NCBI GenBank assembly: GCA_032622095.1
Contig: CP136062.1
Coordinates: 230,282,578 to 230,346,577 of the forward strand
Length of the DNA: 64,000 nt
From: Siphonodentalium dalli
Lineage: Eukaryota > Mollusca > Scaphopoda > Gadilida > Siphonodentaliidae
Direction: 5' to 3'
The notes below the pieces were generated by a model. That model did no database searches. It was not told where the DNA came from and saw only the letters and a program-made list of their open reading frames with translations. This document shows, one piece after another, positions 45,047-56,668 of this stretch; within the stretch, counting starts at the first letter, position 1, and the number at the start of each line of letters is the position of its first letter. Position numbers and translations under genes: made by a program.

Positions 45047-45751
45047 CGAAAACGGCCGACCCGATTTCGATGAAACTTCGTATGTGAGGGTACTATCGGC
45101 CGGGAAGTGGTATAGGCATATTAATTTTCAGATCCGAGGTCAACTTTTCACGTGCCGAGGTCAAATCTGTTTTTACGCTGTGTTGCGGGACTTTCATTTG
45201 AGTTCGGTGCTTACAAATCGATTCGAAACAGCGCAAATACTAAAATGCCTGTCATAATAATGACACTGTGAGAATCTTTCGTGTTTCCTCTTTCCAACGA
45301 TATATAATGCGTATGTATCCGTTTTAGTTATCTGCCTCAATTATCAAGAATAAGTGGCACTATCTCCCATCAGGATAAAAACAATGCGTAACTTCTATGA
45401 CGTCGTTAGAGGTCATAACGTTAGATCACGTTAACGCTTAACCGGCCGATGCATTTGACTGTTTCAGACGTCTTGGCGATATCTCGGGCACCGATGGTAA
45501 TTTATCTTTACGTTGAAACTTGATAATTAATGAGCGTGTGTATATGAGGCGCGTTTATATACTTGAGTGGAAATCCAATCGGGTTAAAAGGTCAAATCGG
45601 GTAAAACCGGATTGATTTCGACGGGTACTTTTGTCGGGTACTTTTGTTCGGGCAGTGTATTGGACGGGTCAAATCGTGACCCCACTTGACCTTGGCATTC
45701 AAAATAGACAATTCAAGGTCAAACCCCGGACGAAGTCGGGTCACCTTCTAG
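44961..45751 (+). mobile_element. Helitron-like element D, head to head with C
   Basis: Shares TATATATTTTGGAAGATCTG with element C at the 5' side but lacks the initial TC. The 3' end is CCCCGGACGAAGTCGGGTCA then CCTTCTAG followed by T. It has a long (GT)n microsatellite at 44980-45043. With C it makes a 1.5-kb inverted pair whose outer 37 bp match exactly. Confidence 0.7.
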
Positions 45752-46230
45752 TAAATATATATATACTGCTTGAAAACAAAGTGGGCAATAGTACTGCCCA
45801 TTTGAAGCCTATTTTATGTAACTTGAAACTCGAGGATATGAGTTGAGATCAAGTCTAAAAGATGCGTACGGAATCGTTTTTTTTTGTTCGCAGAGATAGT
45901 GAGGTGCGAACATATTTCTAGAAAGTTTAAAACATTTTCGAAAGATCCTGGTGCATATAAATCATGTCCGGCGAAACAGTCGAGCGCGTGGTTGAATTGG
46001 AAACAATTGCACTGAAAAATGTGAATGTGGAAACATAGATTATTAAAATGCCGGATTAATTAACTGGGAAAACAAGCTTTCTCATAGACATTCTGATTAT
46101 AAGTTCCCGACGACTGTAGATCAGTCGCTAATGGAATGTGTTCATTGACACAGCTGATTGACACACTATTAATCAAAGGCTAGCCAATGGTCGCGGGTCT
46201 TTTATTTAAGGCCGTGTCAGGCCCATATAG
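45752..46230. other. no gene seen
   Basis: No supported feature. Confidence 0.4.
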
Positions 46231-46234
46231 CTAT

Positions 46235-46735
46235 AAAGAGCGGTATACCGCGCTTTAGAACCAACCGCTATAAAAGAGCGGTATACCGCTCTTTATAGCT
46301 ATATGGTCCTGACACGCTAACGAACGATATCCCGATCTTTAGCGTTTGGTGCTAAAGGGTGGTATACCGCTCATTACTACCACATGCTAAAGAGTGGTAT
46401 ATCACTCTTTAGCTATATGGGCCTGATACGCTAAAGAACGGTATACCGCTCCGCTCTTCAGCGTTGGTGCTAAAGAATGGTATACTGCTATTTAGTGACA
46501 AACGCATAAGAGCGGCGTACCTGTCATACACCCAAGAGTGGTGTACACCGGTCTATACCGCTATTTAGCTATACATGCATGGTCCTGGCGCGATAAAGAG
46601 TGGTCTTTCGTTATCACCCGTACTGCACGATCTTTAGTGTGCGGCTGTAAAGAGCGGTATAGCCCTCATCGCTAAAGAGCGGTATACAGTTCTGTATCCC
46701 TCAGTGCTAAAGAGGGGTATACCACTCTTTAGCCA
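46235..46735. repeat. GCGGTATACCGC palindrome array
   Basis: About a dozen copies or variants of AAGAGCGGTATACCGCTCTT, irregularly spaced and interspersed with TAGCTATATGGTCCTGACAC. Each is self-complementary. No ORF. Confidence 0.8.
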
Positions 46736-46740
46736 CTCCG

Positions 46741-48160
46741 TTTATTTAATTGTGTCGATATTTGTAATTTACTTTGATGGTTTTTGCCACTAGAGTGCAA
46801 TGGCATACATACTTGATGTCATTCTAGTCAAAATAGTAATTTAACCCAGTTGGTATATATAATATGGCATAATCGGCAACCAATCGTGTTAACTGCCTTT
46901 ATATGAACGATGTCTATATTGTTCTATAAATATGTCAAACAACTCGTACGTATTACTAAGACTAGCATTAGTGTAATAGATCAACTTGAAATAACAGAGA
47001 TATTATGTCCGTACACATAACTATTTCAGCGATGGATGAACTGAGATTTGATATCTAGAATTTTGTTACCGATCTCTCTCAAACGAGGCGCCAGCACCCG
47101 TGCATGGTTCAAACTGTTGTTGGTAAGACACCGCAACACATGCCAAATGTATGATGGGCGCAAGTATAGGCAGCTCCAGTGAGTGCATTCTAGTTGTACA
47201 TGTAATAGTGACACTCGATACCCCGAACGTTGCATTGATGATAGTTTTATCCCTTTTTCGAAACCGAAACTATATTTTAAGATGTGGTGGCTCGATCAGC
47301 GCTGCCGTATAACGACATTTTGTCACTTTTATTTATATATTTTCTTGAACCTTATCCTTCCCTGGAATGTAATTTGCAAATGCGCATGTCGGCCATACAT
47401 TTGAGTTCACTAGAGTGTTATATGTTTTCGACACTGTAGTTTGAAATTGAAACCCAAATGACAAGAAGTCTTCCCTATGCATGTCATTGTCACGTGCATT
47501 CACTGTGCATCATTGTATTCGCTGTAAATGTTATTGCTGATGAAAATATCCCTTCCGTGGTTTTAATTTATTATTCACAAAATGCTCTCATATTCCACAT
47601 TGGCCTTAAAGGGATAATGTACTCAAATGTTGTTGTTGGTTTCAATATTCTCTGCTTCGTATAATAAGGTAACCAGATATCCATTATTTTACTGTCGGCT
47701 GAGTACGAAGTAATGTTAATGATGGCAAAACTAGAACTCTTAATTGCCATCGATGTATTTTTGTAGTTTTCAGGGAAATGTATCAAATACAATTTAATGT
47801 TATATTATATGCTCTAGTATAATTCTGCATAATAGTCCCAGATAGAACGTAATTGTATTGTATAATCAGTGAGTGGCTTGAGTTAGCGCCATATCAACAT
47901 CATTATACAGTATGTGTGTCACACATATAACGTGCGCGTTGTGCAATCCACTTTCCATCAATTTATGTGATTACGTCTTGAACATGGACATTCCTAACTT
48001 AATTTAGATTTTAAGATTAACCTCTTAGCCTGAACGTGAACAGAAGACATCTCCGACTCAAATTAATTATTTCTGTATATTATCGATATATTGTAAGAAT
48101 CGGGTGGATATATGTGACCCGCCATATCAAATCCAGTCGTAAGTCGGGATTTTTTTTACC
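46741..48160. other. no gene seen
   Basis: Short ORFs (up to 73 codons) without recognisable features. Confidence 0.4.
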
Positions 48161-48164
48161 CTGT

Positions 48165-48233
48165 GCCAATGCATTCTCTTATATATGCGAGTCGACCATA
48201 GGTCGCCTCGCATATATAAGAGAATGCATTGGC
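48165..48233. repeat. 69-bp near-perfect palindrome
   Basis: GCCAATGCATTCTCTTATAT and its exact complement flank GCGAGTCGACCATAGGTCGCCTCGC. The same hairpin occurs twice at 60211-60279 and 60359-60427, so this is one arm or relic of that element. Confidence 0.9.
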
Positions 48234-48860
48234 CTAACAATCTTTTACAATTTTAATAATATTTTCTTGTATTCTTTAACATTTTTATAATTTCACCCAT
48301 ACAGAACCCCAGACAAACATGAGCAGACGACACTCTTCTATATGCTTCTATATAAGTTTATGTGTGGGGCTCCCTGCAGGGTAATGGATTGTTGTTATTA
48401 CCAAAACAAGTTTAAATTGGCGTACACTCTCCCCTTAAACTGGGCTCTACATTCCATGCCAATTTTATAGCTGGATTTTCGGATTCCAGATTCCATGGGG
48501 TGATATCCTCCTATAGTGCGGCATCTTCTCCTCGCAACATAAAATAACGAAATGGTCTCAACAATTAAGTGACAGTGATATCCCATGCATTAGTATATTC
48601 CAGATAGGTTATGTCACCGTATATAGCTACACTGAGTACTGCCGTATATTAACGAGGAGGTATGAACTGAAATTATTTGAAAGCTACGTCATAATTCGAC
48701 GACGAATTATGTGGTGTTAATTGATTATAGTCTTCGTAGAACGTGCAAGGTATTCGTGGACTCAAGTGGTGTATATCTGTCATGGCCGGGGTTATGTAAA
48801 GTCACGAATTGTAAGAGGTGCTATTGACCTCTCTGATTAGAGTCGACATATTAACGATAT
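48234..48860. other. no gene seen
   Basis: No supported feature. Confidence 0.4.
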
Positions 48861-48863
48861 TCA

Positions 48864-49402
48864 TGATCACCCCCGTGTACGTGGTATCGCCAAAGCCGAG
48901 GGTATCGCCAAAGCCGAGGAAATGGGAAAGTCATTTTCACGTATATGATATGGGGATATATTTGTTTCTCATCGTAAAACAGACATCGAATATGTGTATG
49001 TCCACACGAAGCAGGAGTATTTATCCACCAGTTGTCAATCAGTTTTCCCAGATCAGACCATTAATTTATTTTTGGCGATTTTGTTCAATGGTGTTTTTGC
49101 TTTTGCTCACTCAAATTTTCGAGAACATCCATTCACTAGTATAGTTCCTGGACTTCCACGCTTCCAAAACAAATGCCGGTATGCAGTTGAATCTGTCGAT
49201 GAAGCATAGAATTTGACAGAATTTTAAAAATCCGTGTCGTTCTCAATATCCGTGCGATATGAAGGGACCATTGTCGGTCCTTAAAGATGCGAACGGCACA
49301 GATGAAGATGCGACCAAACACCGAGTTTCTGTGCAGTAAATATGCGTATTACTTAATGAGTTCTGATGAGTTTTCGAGTGTGTTTATGTGTATCTGAGAC
49401 TG
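48864..49402. repeat. large inverted duplication, left arm part 1
   Basis: Reverse complement of about 56115-56668 with few differences. Landmarks are ATCACCCCCGTGTACGTGGT, a 17-bp direct repeat GGTATCGCCAAAGCCGA present twice, and GTATCTGAGACTGAT at the inner end. The arm is interrupted by a 3.7-kb insertion and continues at 53101. Confidence 0.9.
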
Positions 49403-49467
49403 ATTTTTTTTTTGATTTTTTTTTCAGTTCAATGTTTTATTGCCCATAAATCACATATATATAAGTA

Positions 49468-49976
49468 CTAGCCGATGAGCCCGACGTTGTCCGGGCTATT
49501 AAAAAAAAAATTGCAAGTCGATAGCTCTACCCGTTTCCGAGGTCTGGTCTGCGCATGCGCGAAGCTGGCGTCGCACGGGCTCGGCGACCCGATAAAATTC
49601 GTATCCGGGGCAAGATACATTCACATAGCAAATTTCAAGTCGATAGCTCCACCCGTTTCCGAGATCTCGTCTGCGCATGCGCGAAGCTGGTGTCGCACGG
49701 GCTCGGCGACCCGATAAAATTCGTATCCGGGGCAAGATACATTCACATAGCAAATTTCAAGTCGATAGCTCCACCCGTTTCCGAGATCTCGTCTGCGCAT
49801 GCGCGAAGCGGGCACCGCACGGGCTCGCCAATACGACAACGTTCACCGCCTGGTCAAACTACACACACGTACCAAGTTTCGTCCCGATCGGTCGAGAATC
49901 GTAGATTTGTATAAATGACAGACAGACAGACAAACAAACAAACAAACAAACAGAGGTCTTCAAAATATATATGAGA
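49468..49976 (-). mobile_element. Helitron-like element B
   Basis: On the minus strand it starts TCTCATATATATTTTGAAGA after an A and ends AGCCCGGACAACGTCGGGCT then CATCGGCTAG before a T, the same ends as element A. It carries three copies of the 122-bp repeat and a (GTTT/GTCT)n run. Confidence 0.8.
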
Positions 49977-50034
49977 TAATGCGACAATAGAGCCATATAT
50001 ATATATAAAACATAACACATTCAATGTCAAGAGG

Positions 50035-50192
50035 TGCAGACAAGAGGGACACACATACATGCGCACATATACATACATATATACATACATATATATACAT
50101 ATACACATACATACATACACATGCACATACATACATATACCCGCGTACATACACACATACGTACATACATACATACATACATATGGGTAACA
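50035..50192. repeat. (CATA)n / (CATATA)n microsatellite
   Basis: A long run of CATACATA, CACATACA and TATACATA words. The cysteine- and tyrosine-rich ORFs over it are artefacts. Confidence 0.95.
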
Positions 50193-50446
50193 TGATAATA
50201 ATTCATCTCCAACTTAGTCAATTCAGCGCTGTGTGTGAGGGCGACTGACCGGGGCTCGGTGTGGGGAAACCCACGAGACACAGGTCCGTCTCCCACACCC
50301 ACCAGCGCCGAATTTTAACAAGAATCCTACATGTTTAAAAAGGCTTTTTAAAAATTTGAAAACGCCAAGCTTGTCTTTTAGTCACCTGCCTTAAAAACTG
50401 CCAAGCTTGGCGCCAAGCTTGCATTTTAGCCACTCTCGTGCTCAGC

Positions 50447-51208
50447 TCAGCGGTGATCCAATTTTCTGGTAAGTTGTCTGATAAAACAACATAATTTATT
50501 TAATGGTACTATATCTTTCGGATTCATTATTTTTTCAAAGCCAAACAAATTATTAAGTTCAGTTAATGATGATGGGAGGAAACGTCTTCTGAGCGAGCTA
50601 ATTTCCGGACACTCAAATAGATAGTGGTACTCGTCTCCAATCGGTTTACTGTCGCATAATGTGCAAACTCTTTTATCTATGTCTATATTGTGCCACGATC
50701 CGGTTTCTATTGGGAGCCAATGGTTGGAACATCGAAATTTTGACAATGTTTGCGCTGTTCTTTGGTTTAATACTGAGAGGTATTTTTCTCTGCCAAATCT
50801 TATCTTAAAAAGCCTATACGTTCTACATTTATTCATGTTTTTAATATCATTTTTCCATTTTATCTTAAATTGGTTCTCAAATGTGGTCTTGATGTGTTCT
50901 TTAAACCAGCGGGGATTGCTACTTTCTGAAAATTGATTGATCCATATATCTGACAAACCTAATTCCGATAAAAGATGTTCAATATGGCTAATCCATGGGT
51001 CATAAGGTTGTTGTCCTATTGACTTATGCAGGGAGTATTCGTACAGTATCTTGTTAATCTTCATATTATTATTATTAAAAACAAGATTAGCCCAATAGTT
51101 TAAAATTCTACATTTAATATCAATCACAAGTGGGTATACACCTGTTTCACCATATACCATAACACTTGGTGTGCTTGGTTTCAGCCCTAGGACATATTTA
51201 AAAAACAA
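50447..51208 (-). pseudogene. LINE C-terminal domain
   Basis: 253 codons open, continuing the reverse transcriptase after the slip (FKYVLGLKPSTPSVMVYGET). It ends with a CX2C...H...C motif (CTLCDSKPIGDEYHYLFEC) and a basic tail. The same tail motif appears in the LINE fragment at 20034-20518, so the two may be related families. Confidence 0.85.
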
Positions 51209-51999
51209 TTTAGCTGTAGTTTCTCAAGATCTTCGTGGTGCTGGAAGCCCCATATTTCGCACCCATACAGCAGAATCGGTTTTACAGTTTTTGCAAATAA
51301 TTCAATTTGCAGATCCGGGGGAATATTCATCTTTCGCGCTTTATTTAGCAGGCCAAACATAGCTCTGTTTGCTTTGTTTAAGAGTTGCTTAATCGTTTTG
51401 GAATAAGAACTGGATCTGTTAAAGATTATTCCAAGGTACGTGAAATGAGAAACAATTTCCAAAGGTTGTCCGTTAAACATGATACGAGATTTTGGAATCC
51501 TTTTGCCACCGAAAACCATCAGTTTTGTTTTATTGACATTAACCTGAAGTTTCCAAAAGGAGCAGTATTCAGAAAAGGTTGTCATTGCCACACGCATGTC
51601 TTTTGCAGTTTCAGCGAAAATGACGGTATCGTCAGCATACAACAAGATTATTAATTTCAAATAGACACCTAGTTCCTTCTGCATGTCGTTCTCTATTAAT
51701 TTCAGATTAGGAACATTGTTACTGATTAGATAATCTTCCAGATCATTGAGGTACAGAGAAAATAAGAAAGATGAAAGGTTTTCACCCTGTAAAACCCCAA
51801 TGTGGTTTCTATAAGTTTCAGAATAACTACCATCTATTCTTATTTTAGATTTTACTTCGTTATACATATTTTTTATAAATTTAAAACAGCGGCCGTTTAT
51901 TCCGACTGTCAGCATTTTTTGCCAGAGCCCTGTTCTCCAAACGGTGTCAAATGCCTGCTTAAAATCTACGAAAGTGCAAAATAGTTTTTTTTCCAGAAT
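51187..51999 (-). pseudogene. LINE reverse transcriptase core
   Basis: In the frame after the slip it has FVDFKQAFDTVW (motif A aspartate), GVLQGENLSSFLFSLYLND, the catalytic YADDTVIFAET, KTKLMVFG, FTYLGIIF and a thumb region (NRAMFGLLNKAR, ILLYGCEIWG). The frame ends near 51187 through a one-base slip in a T-rich run (minus strand TTGTTTTTTAAAT). Confidence 0.9.
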
Positions 52000-53099
52000 C
52001 GCGATATATGTTAGTCAAAAGATGTAACGACATTATATGGTCTGTTGTTGAAAAACCTTTTCTAAATCCGGCCTGATTCATGTTTATAAGGTTTGATGAT
52101 TCTGAGAACTTTGTAAGTCGCGTATTAATCACTTTGGTGAATAACTTTCCGAGACAACTCAGTATTGTAATTGGTCTATAATTTTCTGGTTTACTGTCAT
52201 CACCTTTGTTTTTATAAATTGGAATTACAATGCCGGTTAGCCAGTCTTCTGGTATTATTCCTGTAAAAAATATTAAATTAAACCATTCAGTATATATCGG
52301 TAACATTACATCTATAGTATTTTTGATATGTTCGTTTCGAATATTATCTATTCCATGACACTTTCCGTTTTTTAGACAAGCTAATGCGTTGATTATTTCA
52401 TGTTCGGTGATCGGCATATCAAGAATATCGTTTTCGTCTTGTATGTCGCAACTAAATAATTGACCGGTGTCATCGTTCGCTTTGTTATTGTTGAGATAAT
52501 TATACATATCGTTAAGACGTACATTCGGTGAATTACAGGACTTCTCATTAAGAATATTCCAAAATTCTTTTGGGTTATTATCGTTGGCCTGTCTTATTTT
52601 CCGTGAGATATTATTCTTATATTTTGTAACATTTGTTTTTAGTGTTTTGCGATATGTTTTACTTGATTCGCGTAGTGCGTGTTTGTTTTCTTCTGACGGT
52701 ATCTTACAGAAATATTTTCGAGCATTATTATAATGTGCTCTAGCCATCCTGCACTCAGCGTTAAACCACGGTTTATTTAGCCTAATATTACCGGATTTGG
52801 ATCCGGTTCTTCCAAATGTCAATTCGGCTGCTTAACAAAAGGTTTCTTGTATATTGGTAGCTATAGTATTGTTTTTTTCTTGCGTGAATAAATCTGATCC
52901 ATTCCTACAATTAATAATGGTTTCCTTTATGGTAGAGATAATGGATTGATCAATATTATTACGAAAAGGGATACTTCCGGCCGACTTCCAGAGTCGCGGG
53001 GAGATATTCGTATGTTTTGTTTTATTCTTTGTAGTGATTTCTGAACTACCTTCACAATTAATCGTTAATTCAACTGCGCTATGTACATCTGACACAAGG
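51959..53099 (-). pseudogene. LINE endonuclease end and reverse transcriptase N-terminal part
   Basis: Read in one frame from 53099, broken by a TAA at 52832-52834. Before the stop is the C-terminus of the endonuclease. After it come a lysine-rich linker (KPWFNAECRMARAHYNNARK) and reverse transcriptase motifs 0-2 (GKCHGIDNIRNEHIK, WLTGIVIPIYKNKGD, NYRPITILSCLGKLFTKVIN, NQAGFRKGFSTTDHI). The frame then slips in a run of A residues. Confidence 0.85.
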
Positions 53100-53100
53100 G

Positions 53101-53585
53101 GCGAATGTCATCTGAAATATGAATCCATAACATATTCGAAATATTGTGTGCATATATATTATGAATGTGTTTCAATTGAAATTAATTGAACATCCATCTC
53201 AGCAGTCAGATTTGCGATCTCAAGAACGTGAATGAATGATAACGCGATGCCTTGATCACACGCACGTGAATGCTGCCGTTCGCATGCATGCAGCTAATCG
53301 GATATTCGTTTAGTATTAACATGCTTGGAGTTTGTATATAGACCACACATGCCGGACGACACGCTACGGCGTATCAACGATTTGTTATAATCATGTTCAT
53401 TTTTACAGACTTTATGACTCGTTCCGACTCGAGTAGACCGTTACGCGACAATGAAACCGAATCATCTTATCGAATATATATATATCGTATTGCTCCAAAT
53501 TATGCAATTCTGGCTTTTTTAAGAGTCATCAGATAAAATTGTAACGATTCTATGTTAACAGACTAAACATCCGAACATATATGAA
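53101..53585. repeat. large inverted duplication, left arm part 2
   Basis: Reverse complement of 55628-56110. Landmarks are ATGAATCCATAACATATTCG, CTTGGAGTTTGTATATAGAC and CACACATGCCGGACGACACG. Arm similarity is roughly 90% or more by eye. Confidence 0.9.
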
Positions 53586-55627
53586 ACACACAACAAAGTT
53601 ACTGTTATTGATAATAAACACTTCACTGTGGAACATGTGTATGCTGCCATGATTGTTATGTGCACATGTAAATTGCACTATAGTTTATAACTTTTCTAAT
53701 TTAGCCATAGGACCACATATTTAGTTGACATCATATTTACACAAGACTTCATTATGTTATCGTATAGGTTGCATATACTGTAATTGATATGTATGTTTAA
53801 CCGAAATGAATCTTATCTTATCAGGGTCTCCGTCCTGAGTTTGGTTTATGGTTCTAACCCAAATTATTATGGATGTTCAGCGTCAAGTCGCATCTGACTT
53901 TCCCTAACGCTTAGTACATTGTATATCGGCACAATTTCAAATGGCGCATCTGATTCAGACATGGTGTTTCATAATACTAAATTCGAGATGCCACAAAATA
54001 TCCGCGAACACATAAGGGACCGGATGATTTTTTGCGGACTGGCTGTTTTTGCTTTGTTCACAGACAGAGAGAATTGTTGTGATTATAGCTCCACTAGTGC
54101 AATTTTTTCCGCAACTAAAAAAAACATTCCTGCTTGTTTTTTTTAGTATTTTGGCAATGAGTTGGGCTTCAAAACCACGTTGAATGAGAGAAATAATGTA
54201 ATTCTAACTGGGAAACTGACTGCAGACAGCTATCCAGTTGTATTTTTTATAGATGGGTGTTAGTCCATGGGAAATTCGAACGTGATCCTGCATGAGCGAT
54301 TTTTAAAAAGCAAAGTCTGCCTTTTGATGTTAAACCGAGCTAATCAAATATACACACTTGTAATAAAATATACTGACAGTAGACTTATTCAGTTTTGTAT
54401 TACAGGAGGGTGCAGCTGATAAGTTCTATCTTATACACTGAACAGCACTAAGGGAATTGTCATATAAACAACAAACATTCTCCTAACAAAATTATCTTAT
54501 TTTAGCATAATCTGCATATAAAACAAACACAAATAACATTTAGCATAAAGGTATAAAAGAAAAATAAGTGGAATGCTCATCACTATAAAACTATGAAACA
54601 GCAACTGGGCTCAGCTGGGCTGATTAAAAATAAAACTTTAAAATAAAAGTAAACACTGTGATAACATGACATAGAGTATTTGGCATCACTATTAGACTAG
54701 ATATCTTCGTTTGATAAAGCATAACAATAAGCCATGTAAAACTTCCTTTGATTGTCAACTATTACCAAGTTTGGTTTTCAAAGTTTGATTATACCAATAA
54801 AACTTCACTATAGTCATTCTGCCTATATAACTGAACTTGTCATAATTCAAAAGAAGTATTAATGGCGACATTATTTCATGTGAATCTATGGCTTGTTTTA
54901 TCACAATCTAGACATTGATCTAAACACAATTATATGTGCAAATAAAACAAATGAAAAACAAATCTGGACTAGTTCCATTTTCATAGTAGTATGGGCCTAA
55001 ATTAACTTGAAAGTTATTAACAACTGTTTCCGCCGGTTTTCGCATCTTTATTACTGTTTTAGTGTTTTAAAGGGGGGTGGGTGTCCAAAAATGGTCGGAA
55101 AAAACTGTCGAAAACGGAAAAAAAATTGGCGGTGGGGGTGGGTAGGTACAAAAAATGATCGAAAGGGAAAAAATGCCATACGTGCCTGAAATTTTTTTCC
55201 GACCCCCCCCCCCCCCCCCCACCCCCCCCCCCCCCCCCCGGTCAGGCGAGCAATTTCCAATGATAATTCTTATACAAAACATCACAGGAAAAAAGATAAA
55301 TATTTATACGTGCATTATCCGCGAACATACTAGGCTACATTCGAAGATCACATGTTCTGTCTTTTAGTCGGCTAATTCATCCACTCGGTTATAGGGATGT
55401 GACAGTGGTGTGTTGGTGTAACATAACACTTCCCCAGATATATATATATATAGCTTCATCTGAGGAAGATACGTTATTTATCAAAACCGCATGGTCTGGT
55501 TTGATTGTGTTTAAACATGGTGCTGTAGGTTAGTGAGCTGATTACACGTGCTACATAGACACAATACAGAGACCCATCGACATCCAGATAAGAAGGCACA
55601 CACGTGTGCCACACATAGCACATTGTG
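53586..55627. other. centre of the inverted duplication
   Basis: About 2 kb between the arms. AT-rich, no ORF above 75 codons, no transposase motif. A C-run of about 38 bases (broken by one A) lies at 55202-55239, with a G-rich patch before it (55070-55145). Confidence 0.5.
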
Positions 55628-56668
55628 ATGATGTATGTACGGATGTTTAAGGTTAACATAGAATCGTTATATACAATATTATCTGATGACTCTTAAAAAG
55701 CCAGAATTGCATAATTTGGAGCAATACGATATATGTATATTCGATAAGATGATTCGGTTTCATTGTCGCGTAACGGTCTACTCGAGTGGAAACGAATAAT
55801 AAAGTCTGTAAAATAAACATGATTATAACAAATCGTTGATACGCCGTAGCGTGTCGTCCGGCATGTGTGGTCTATATACAAACTCCAAGCATGTTAATAC
55901 TAAACGAATATCCGATTAGCTGCATGCATGCATGCGAACGGCAGCATTCACGTGCGTGTGATAAAGGCATCGCGTTATCATTCATTCACGTTCTTGAGAT
56001 CGCAAATCTGAATGCTGAGATGGATGTTCAATCAATTTCAATTGAAACACATTCATAATATATATGCACACAATATTTCGAATATGTTATGGATTCATAT
56101 TTCAGATGAAATTCGCAGTCCAATTGATCAGTCTCAGATACACATAAAAACACTCATCAGAACTCCTTAAGTAATACGCATATTTACTGCACAGAAACTC
56201 AGCGTTTGGTCGCATCTTCATCTGTGACGTTCGCATCTTTCTGGACCGACAGTGGTCCCTTCATGTCGCGCGGATATTGAGAACGACACGGATTTTTTAA
56301 ATTCTGTCAAATCCTATGCTTCATTGACAGATTCAACTATATACCGGCATTTGTTTTGGAAGCGTGGAAGTCCAGGAACTCTACTAGTGAATGGATGTTC
56401 TCGAAACTTTGAGTGAGCAAAAGCAAAAACACCATTGAAAAAAATCGCCAAAAACAAATTAATGGTCTGATCTGGGAAAACTGATTGACAACTGGTGGAT
56501 AAATACTCCTGATTCGTGTGGACATACACATACGATGTTCGATGTCTGTTTTACGATGAGAAACAAACATATCCCCATATCATTTACGTGAAAATGACTT
56601 TCCCATTTCCTCGGCTTTGGCGATACCCTCGGCTTTGGCGATACCACGTACACGGGGGTGATGATACA
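55628..56668. repeat. large inverted duplication, right arm
   Basis: Uninterrupted partner of the two left-arm parts, about 1.04 kb. It supplies the state of the arm before the insertion. The short ORFs in it are matched in the other arm but with different stops, which argues against a conserved protein. Confidence 0.9.

Larger units (their letters stand above)
50300..53099 (-). mobile_element. non-LTR retrotransposon (LINE), decayed
   Basis: A minus-strand LINE of the Jockey/CR1-L2 type. From 5' to 3' it has the end of an apurinic-like endonuclease (SDVHSAVELTI, with the rest missing), a linker, the reverse transcriptase and a C-terminal zinc-binding tail. It is 5'-truncated at about 53099 and carries a nonsense codon (52832-52834), a one-base slip in an A-run (~51997-52004) and another one-base slip near 51195. 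The clade is not certain from motifs alone. Confidence 0.85.
49403..53100. mobile_element. insertion splitting the left arm
   Basis: Absent from the right arm, where the two flanks are joined through only ~10 bp. It contains an A-rich tail on the minus strand (49403-49423), Helitron-like element B, a (CATA)n microsatellite, a 3' UTR-like stretch and the LINE coding region on the minus strand. It reads as one LINE insertion later invaded by the Helitron. Confidence 0.75.

Noticed and set aside
44754-45257. 167-codon plus-strand ORF
   Set aside because: It crosses the junction of two Helitron-like elements and a (GT)n run that gives a Cys-Val stretch.
49960-50302. Cys/Tyr/Val-rich ORFs of 74-106 codons
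   Set aside because: They translate the CATA microsatellite.
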